Below, piece after piece: positions 15,211-19,200 of a stretch of DNA of 19,200 nucleotides. The position numbers were made by a program, and so were the translations under genes. The stretch lies in assembly GCA_938030905.1 (NCBI GenBank), contig CALHIW010000109.1, positions 1-19,200 of the forward strand, read 5' to 3'. The stretch comes from Candidatus Methanomethylicia archaeon (GTDB taxonomy: Archaea; Thermoproteota; Methanomethylicia; CALHIW01). The notes beneath the pieces are model-generated. The model was not told the origin of the DNA. It worked only from the letters and a program-made list of their open reading frames with translations, and ran no database searches. Within the stretch, counting starts at the first letter, position 1. The number at the start of each line of letters is the position of its first letter.

Positions 15211-15303
15211 GTGGGTGGAAGACAACGTACAACAATTCTTCAAGAGATAGGTCTAAAAAGCGAAAAACCTGAAGAAAGGAAATCAAAAGAAAAAAAGAAG
15301 TAG
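15211..15303 (+). CDS. Possible small basic protein or leader peptide (30 aa)
   Basis: I do not recognise it. From GTG 15211 it encodes 30 residues beginning MGGRQRTTILQEIGL and ending in a Lys/Glu-rich tail (KSKEKKK), with a net positive charge. In its favour: a well-spaced GGTGA site, a promoter-like element about 35 bases upstream, and a position 18 bases before the SPOUT methyltransferase gene, which has no ribosome binding site of its own. The MGG start and lysine-rich tail resemble the N-terminal tail of archaeal S25e, but the winged-helix body of S25e is absent, so that identity is not supported. It may be a real small protein, a leader peptide coupling translation to the next gene, or chance. 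Confidence 0.4.
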   Translation: MGGRQRTTILQEIGLKSEKPEERKSKEKKK

Positions 15304-15321
15304 TATGTGTATTGATTAGAA

Positions 15322-16182
15322 ATGTTCAAGCACAAACATAGACTCACAATAGCAATTCCGCAATCTCTATTTTCTGAAACTCCACATACAAGAGAGAAAA
15401 CGATGCGTTTAGGATTTATTTCACGCTGTTTCTCAATATTTAAAGTAGATGAAATCATAATATATAGAGATAGAAATGGCTATTTTGATAATGCCCTCTT
15501 TTTAAGTAAGATACTTAACTACCTAAATACAGCCCCATATATTCGTAAGATTATATATCCACTAACAAAGGATTTAAAATATGTAGGCATTTTGCCTCCG
15601 CTATGTATTAGTCATCATCTAGTTTCAAATGATAGTGTTCAAGAAGATGAGATAAGAGAAGGTGTAGTTTTATCATATAAAGGGAATAAAGCCATAATTG
15701 AAATAGGTTTAAGAACCCCTGTCATTATGGAGGTAAATGAAAAACTTCCTATTAAGAAAAAGCTTCTTTTTAAAGTCAAATTTATAAATAACAAGCTAAA
15801 ATTAGAATTAGTAAATAAGAATGAGTTAAGAGACTATTATGGTTATTCTGTTAAGGTAACTAATAGCTCACTTCCCAAAGTACTTAGTAAATTTAAAGGA
15901 CTTAAAATTGCTACATCAAAACATGGTGTATCAATTAAGAAGATTTGGATAGATCTTCTTAATGACTTAAAGAGTATGAACTCTATTCTCCTAGCCTTTG
16001 GCTCTCACTTTGAAGGGTTATATGAGATATGTCTTAGGGAGGGTGTAAATCTAGATGACGTAGTTAATTATGTAACAAATTTTGCACCAGATCAGGGAAC
16101 ACAAACAATTAGAACTGAGGAGGCACTATACATTACTCTTTCAATCCTTAATTTAATCATTAATTTTTCAAGCAACCCATAA
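15322..16182 (+). CDS. SPOUT-class RNA methyltransferase (C9orf114/SPOUT1 family)
   Basis: Putative SAM-dependent RNA methyltransferase of the family called putative RNA uridine N3-methyltransferase in archaea and SPOUT1/CENP-32 in humans. The 286-residue protein opens with LTIAIPQSLFSETPHTREKT and FKVDEIIIYRD, has a probable OB-like insert in the middle (about 108-160), and ends with the trefoil-knot cofactor segments LLAFGSHFEGLYEI and FAPDQGTQTIRTEEALYITL. ATG 15322 fits the family start; a stop codon lies 9 bases upstream in frame. There is no ribosome binding site. It is upstream of rpl3 as in several Thermoproteota, consistent with a large-subunit rRNA target, which is an inference. Confidence 0.88.
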   Translation: MFKHKHRLTIAIPQSLFSETPHTREKTMRLGFISRCFSIFKVDEIIIYRDRNGYFDNALFLSKILNYLNTAPYIRKIIYPLTKDLKYVGILPPLCISHHLVSNDSVQEDEIREGVVLSYKGNKAIIEIGLRTPVIMEVNEKLPIKKKLLFKVKFINNKLKLELVNKNELRDYYGYSVKVTNSSLPKVLSKFKGLKIATSKHGVSIKKIWIDLLNDLKSMNSILLAFGSHFEGLYEICLREGVNLDDVVNYVTNFAPDQGTQTIRTEEALYITLSILNLIINFSSNP

Positions 16183-16190
16183 ATATAAAT
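16183..16190 (+). promoter_or_regulatory. Possible internal promoter before rpl3
   Basis: An ATATAAAT-type box begins directly after the SPOUT stop and would start transcription near 16212, ahead of AGGAGATGA (16224-16232). The 58-base gap is longer than other gaps in this cluster, which leaves room for it. Confidence 0.3.
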
Positions 16191-16240
16191 ACTTATTTTT
16201 AGATAGTAAATCTAAGCTTCTTTAGGAGATGAGATAAAGA

Positions 16241-17260
16241 ATGGGTCATAGAAAGACTCATGCTCCTCGCAGGGGATCAATGGCGTATTACCCAAGAGTA
16301 AAGGTAAAGAGAGTCATACCTAGAATTAGATCATGGCCAGAGGTCAAACTAGACTTTCCTAAGCTTCTAGCTTATCCCTGCTATAAAGCAGGCTTAACTC
16401 ACGCTATAATTACGGATATTAAGTATACAAGCCCATTAGTTGGTAGAGATGTTGTTATTACTTCATCTATTTTAGATGCTCCACCAATATTTATATGTGG
16501 ATATAGAGCCTACATTAAAGATTCTCTTGGCTATCTTAAAACCTTAACGGAAGTATGGAGTGAAAAAATCCCTAAACATATAGATAGAGTATTAACGATA
16601 AGCAATGAGTATGAAGAGGATGTTGTAAGAAATACTGAAGAAAAAGAGAGAATAATTACTGAAAACCTCAGTAAGATTGTTGAATTTAGAGCTATAGCTT
16701 CGACCCAACCACATCTTATTGGTCTTAAAAAGAGGCCAGAGCTTGTTGAAATAAAAATAGGTGGAGGTACTATAGATGCACAGTACAATTATTGTTTACA
16801 AATAATTGGTAGTGAGGTTTATCCAAAACAGATCATAAATGAAGGTCAATATGTTGATGTCATATCAATTACAAAGGGTAAGGGCTATCAAGGGGTTGTG
16901 AAAAGATTTGGTGTTAAAATTCTTCCACGTAAATCAAGAAAGGGTAGAAGAGATATTGGTGCTATTGGCCCAGCTGCACCATCAATGCTATTTTATATTC
17001 CTAGGTCTGGACAGATGGGCTTCCATCAAAGAACAGAATTTAATAAGTTGATACTAAAAATTGGTGATAATGGTTATGAAGTTACCCCTAAAGGAGGTTT
17101 CCTGCATTATGGTATTGTTAAAGGTCATTACATAATATTGAAAGGATCTATCCCAGGATCTGCAAAGAGACTTGTAATACTTAGGTATCCCATCCGCCCC
17201 CCCAAAACAATACCTCAATTAAAGCTTGTTGCTGTAAATACGGATTCTAAACAAGGATAG
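16241..17260 (+). CDS. rpl3: Ribosomal protein L3
   Basis: Large-subunit protein (uL3) that binds 23S rRNA early and reaches towards the peptidyl-transferase centre. The 339-residue archaeal/eukaryotic-type protein starts MGHRKTHAPRRGSMAYYPR, with the GxTHAIITDI strand, and has the GKGYQGVVKRFGVKILPRKSRKG finger region (about 211-233) and the GQMGFHQRTEFNKLIL segment, all diagnostic. ATG 16241 follows AGGAGATGA. It begins the ribosomal-protein run; rpl4 starts 9 bases after its stop. Confidence 0.98.
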   Translation: MGHRKTHAPRRGSMAYYPRVKVKRVIPRIRSWPEVKLDFPKLLAYPCYKAGLTHAIITDIKYTSPLVGRDVVITSSILDAPPIFICGYRAYIKDSLGYLKTLTEVWSEKIPKHIDRVLTISNEYEEDVVRNTEEKERIITENLSKIVEFRAIASTQPHLIGLKKRPELVEIKIGGGTIDAQYNYCLQIIGSEVYPKQIINEGQYVDVISITKGKGYQGVVKRFGVKILPRKSRKGRRDIGAIGPAAPSMLFYIPRSGQMGFHQRTEFNKLILKIGDNGYEVTPKGGFLHYGIVKGHYIILKGSIPGSAKRLVILRYPIRPPKTIPQLKLVAVNTDSKQG

Positions 17261-17269
17261 GTGTTAACA

Positions 17270-18079
17270 ATGCTCGAACTAGATCAAGTTATAAATGTTT
17301 ATGGATTAGATGGAAGCATTATAGACAAAATCTCAATTCCATCATTCATATCATCTCTAACTATCAGAAAGGATATTATTAGACGTGCTTTTATATCCAT
17401 TTTTACAGCTAAACTTCAGCCAAAAGGAAGGAATCCTCTAGCTGGTAAAAGAACAACAGCAGAAAGCTTTGGAGTAGGTCTTGGATTAGCACGTGTTCCT
17501 CGTGTAAAAGGTGAAAGGCATCCTAAAGCATCACAGGCTGCCTTTGCTCCATTTACAGTCGGTGGTAGACGATGCTTCCCACCAAGACCTGAGAAAAATT
17601 TAAGAGAAAAGATAAATAGGAAGGAAAAGAAATCAGCACTTATATCAGCGATAGCGGCATCGTTTAATCCCGTATTTGTTAAGCTTCGCGGTCATGTAAT
17701 AGAGCAAGTACCACAAATCCCCCTTGTCATAGATGATGAGATATCTTCTATCAGAAAAGCTTCAGAGCTTAGATCAATTTTCGTAAAATTAGGTTTATGG
17801 TTAGATGTTCAAAGAGCAAAGAAGTCACGTAAACGTTTATCTGGTGTCGCTAGGAAAAGAAGAAGAAAAATTTATAGAACTTCTAAATCTGTGTTAATAG
17901 TGGTAGATTCCGATAATGGTATATCAAAAGCTGCAAGAAACTTTCCCGGGGTTGATGTATGTACTATCTCAAACTTAAATGTCTTCCTCCTTGCCCCTGG
18001 CTCTCATCCTGGAAGATTAACAGTATGGTCTAGATCAGCCTTCATGAAATTATTTAAATTATTTGGTGAATGTTTATGA
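17270..18079 (+). CDS. rpl4: Ribosomal protein L4
   Basis: Large-subunit protein (uL4) whose extended loop lines the exit tunnel. The 269-residue protein shows IPSFISSLTIRKDIIRRAF near the N-terminus, then the tunnel loop KRTTAESFGVGLGLARVPRV with HPKASQAAFAPFTVGGRRCFPP (about 58-105), and a C-terminal globular part with FPGVDVCTISNLNVFLLAPG. I chose ATG 17270 over GTG 17261, since GGTG (17260-17263) then sits 6 bases upstream as a ribosome binding site; the GTG is part of that site. Its TGA overlaps the start of rpl23 in ATGA. Confidence 0.97.
   Translation: MLELDQVINVYGLDGSIIDKISIPSFISSLTIRKDIIRRAFISIFTAKLQPKGRNPLAGKRTTAESFGVGLGLARVPRVKGERHPKASQAAFAPFTVGGRRCFPPRPEKNLREKINRKEKKSALISAIAASFNPVFVKLRGHVIEQVPQIPLVIDDEISSIRKASELRSIFVKLGLWLDVQRAKKSRKRLSGVARKRRRKIYRTSKSVLIVVDSDNGISKAARNFPGVDVCTISNLNVFLLAPGSHPGRLTVWSRSAFMKLFKLFGECL
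18065..18069 (+). promoter_or_regulatory. rpl23 ribosome binding site inside rpl4
   Basis: GGTGA lies 6 bases before ATG 18076 and directly abuts ATG 18070. This selects 18076, whose ATG overlaps the rpl4 TGA. Confidence 0.7.
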
Positions 18080-18345
18080 ATAGTGAAAGCTATCATAAGA
18101 TCATTAATGCTTTAATATCTACTGAGAAATCTTTAAGTCTAAGAGAAACCCAAAATAAACTAGTATTTGTAGTGGACAGGAATTCTAATAAAAAAGGAAT
18201 TAAGGAAGCAGTAGAAAAACTTTTTAATGTAGAAGTAGAAAACGTTAGAACATACATTACAAATAAAGGCGAGAAAAGAGCTATAGTTAAACTTAAGCCA
18301 AAGTTTAAAGCATCAGAAATAGCTACAAAATTAGGCCTAGTATAG
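18076..18345 (+). CDS. rpl23: Ribosomal protein L23
   Basis: Large-subunit protein (uL23) at the tunnel exit, a docking site for signal recognition particle and nascent-chain factors. The 89-residue protein has the family features ALISTEKSL, KLVFVVDRNSNKKGIKEAVEKLFNV, and VRTYITNKGEKRAIVKL. ATG 18076 overlaps the rpl4 stop by 4 bases (ATGA) and is served by GGTGA at 18065-18069, so translation is coupled. An in-frame ATG at 18070 would add two residues but leaves no spacing from that site. Confidence 0.96.
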   Translation: MNSESYHKIINALISTEKSLSLRETQNKLVFVVDRNSNKKGIKEAVEKLFNVEVENVRTYITNKGEKRAIVKLKPKFKASEIATKLGLV

Positions 18346-18353
18346 GTGATTAA

Positions 18354-19070
18354 ATGGGTAAAAGAATTCTTGCTCAAAGAAGAGGGCGTGGCAGCTCAGT
18401 ATTCATTTGTCCATCATGGAAAAGAGTAGGAGATATTAAATATAGAGAACTTGATGAAAAAGAGAAAAATGGAAAATTAACTGGTAAAGTAGTAGCTCTA
18501 TTACATGATCCTGGTAGAGGTGCTCCAGTAGCTAAAATAGCTCTTGAAGATGGCAGCTCACAATTAGTAGTTGCACCAGAAGGTATATATGTAGGACAAG
18601 AAATTGCTATTGGTTCTGAAGCTCCACTAGCAGTAGGCAACATTTTACCATTACTCAAAATACCTGATGGTAGTTTAATATGTAATGTTGAACGTATACC
18701 CAACGATGGAGGTAAATTTGCAAGAACTTCTGGAAGTTATGCTGTGGTTCTTGCTCACGATTCTAATAAAGTAACAATAAAACTCCCATCCGGTAAGATG
18801 ATAGCCTTAAATCCAAACTGTAGAGCAACCATAGGTATTGTAGCCGCTGGTGGTAGGACTGAAAAGCCAATGTTAAAAGCTGGGGCTACCTATCATTTAT
18901 CAAAGGTTAAAGCATGGAAACCTGTAACTGTAAGAGGTAAAGCTATGAATGCTGTAAGTCATCCCCATGGTGGTGGTCAACATCCAACTGGTGGTACTCC
19001 TGTTCCTAGAACAGCTCCTCCAGGGCAAAAAGTAGGCCATATAGCATCGAAAAAAACTGGAAGACACTAA
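18354..19070 (+). CDS. rpl2: Ribosomal protein L2
   Basis: Large-subunit protein (uL2) next to the peptidyl-transferase centre and needed for subunit association. The 238-residue archaeal-type protein starts MGKRILAQRRGRGSSVF, followed by LLHDPGRGAPVAKIALEDGS, IPDGSLICNVERIPNDGGKFARTSGSYA, and the C-terminal signature MNAVSHPHGGGQHPTGG, where H203 and H205 belong to the conserved loop near the active site. GGTGA lies just after the rpl23 stop, upstream of ATG 18354. The 40-base gap to rps19 contains the next ribosome binding site and an AT-rich stretch. Confidence 0.98.
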   Translation: MGKRILAQRRGRGSSVFICPSWKRVGDIKYRELDEKEKNGKLTGKVVALLHDPGRGAPVAKIALEDGSSQLVVAPEGIYVGQEIAIGSEAPLAVGNILPLLKIPDGSLICNVERIPNDGGKFARTSGSYAVVLAHDSNKVTIKLPSGKMIALNPNCRATIGIVAAGGRTEKPMLKAGATYHLSKVKAWKPVTVRGKAMNAVSHPHGGGQHPTGGTPVPRTAPPGQKVGHIASKKTGRH

Positions 19071-19110
19071 ATTTTTATATTATTGCAATATATAATCTCA
19101 AGGTGATCAA

Positions 19111-19200
19111 ATGCCTGAGTTTACATATAGGGGTCTTACTATCGAGCAACTACAGAAACTAAGCATGGATGAATTCATAAACTTGTTACCAGCTAGACAA
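19111..19200 (+). CDS. rps19: Ribosomal protein S19, N-terminal part (cut by window end)
   Basis: Thirty codons are visible: MPEFTYRGLTIEQLQKL followed by SMDEFINLLPARQ. This is the archaeal uS19 N-terminus, which typically has YRG, a helix ending in the LLPARQ motif, and then a basic segment that lies beyond the window. S19 binds the 16S rRNA head and contacts the A-site region. It follows rpl2 as in other archaeal S10-spc clusters. The ribosome binding site AAGGTGATC (19101-19108) is an extended match to the archaeal 16S 3' end. The frame is open to the last base. Confidence 0.93.
   Translation, partial: MPEFTYRGLTIEQLQKLSMDEFINLLPARQ

Noticed and set aside
15211..15303. Small ORF as ribosomal protein S25e
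   Set aside because: Only the MGG start and lysine-rich tail resemble S25e; the winged-helix body is absent in all frames before the SPOUT gene.

Overview
The window is archaeal and most likely from the Thermoproteota (TACK) side of the Archaea. Evidence: RNA polymerase with one unsplit B subunit and a split A'/A'' pair, eukaryote-like ribosomal proteins, an EF-1A with the roughly 11-residue insertion seen in eukaryotic and crenarchaeal-type factors, TATA/BRE promoters, GGTGA-type Shine-Dalgarno sites, and tRNA genes interrupted at non-canonical positions. The DNA is AT-rich. I cannot name a genus.

Layout. 1-1230 has no convincing protein gene; it holds an intron-containing tRNA-Lys(UUU) on the minus strand (592-689). 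1231-10488 is a tight plus-strand transcription/translation cluster: rpoH, rpoB, rpoA', rpoA'', rpl30e, nusA, then rps12 and rps7, with a probable internal leaderless promoter before rps12. A 330-base gap (10489-10818) has two hairpins and a strong promoter for EF-1A, followed by rps10 and an intron-containing tRNA-Ser(UGA). Archease (plus) and the RNA ligase rtcB (minus) then converge. From about 15165 a second plus-strand cluster starts: a possible 30-residue ORF, a SPOUT RNA methyltransferase, rpl3, rpl4, rpl23, rpl2, and the first 30 codons of rps19, cut by the window edge.

The genes form a core gene-expression region: RNA polymerase and NusA, ribosomal proteins of both subunits, EF-1A, tRNAs, and tRNA/rRNA maturation enzymes. 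The most interesting content is the RNA-processing theme. Both tRNA genes contain two very short introns, one of 10 and one of 14 nt. All four fit the same minimal bulge-helix-bulge geometry (4-bp central helix, 3-nt bulges, cut after bulge nucleotide 2) and none has an inner intron helix. The ligase needed after splicing (RtcB) and its activator (archease) lie just downstream of tRNA-Ser. In tRNA-Lys the first intron pairs with the 5' acceptor strand, so the acceptor stem and the splice-site fold are mutually exclusive. I found no CRISPR array, insertion sequence, intein or clear novel protein system.
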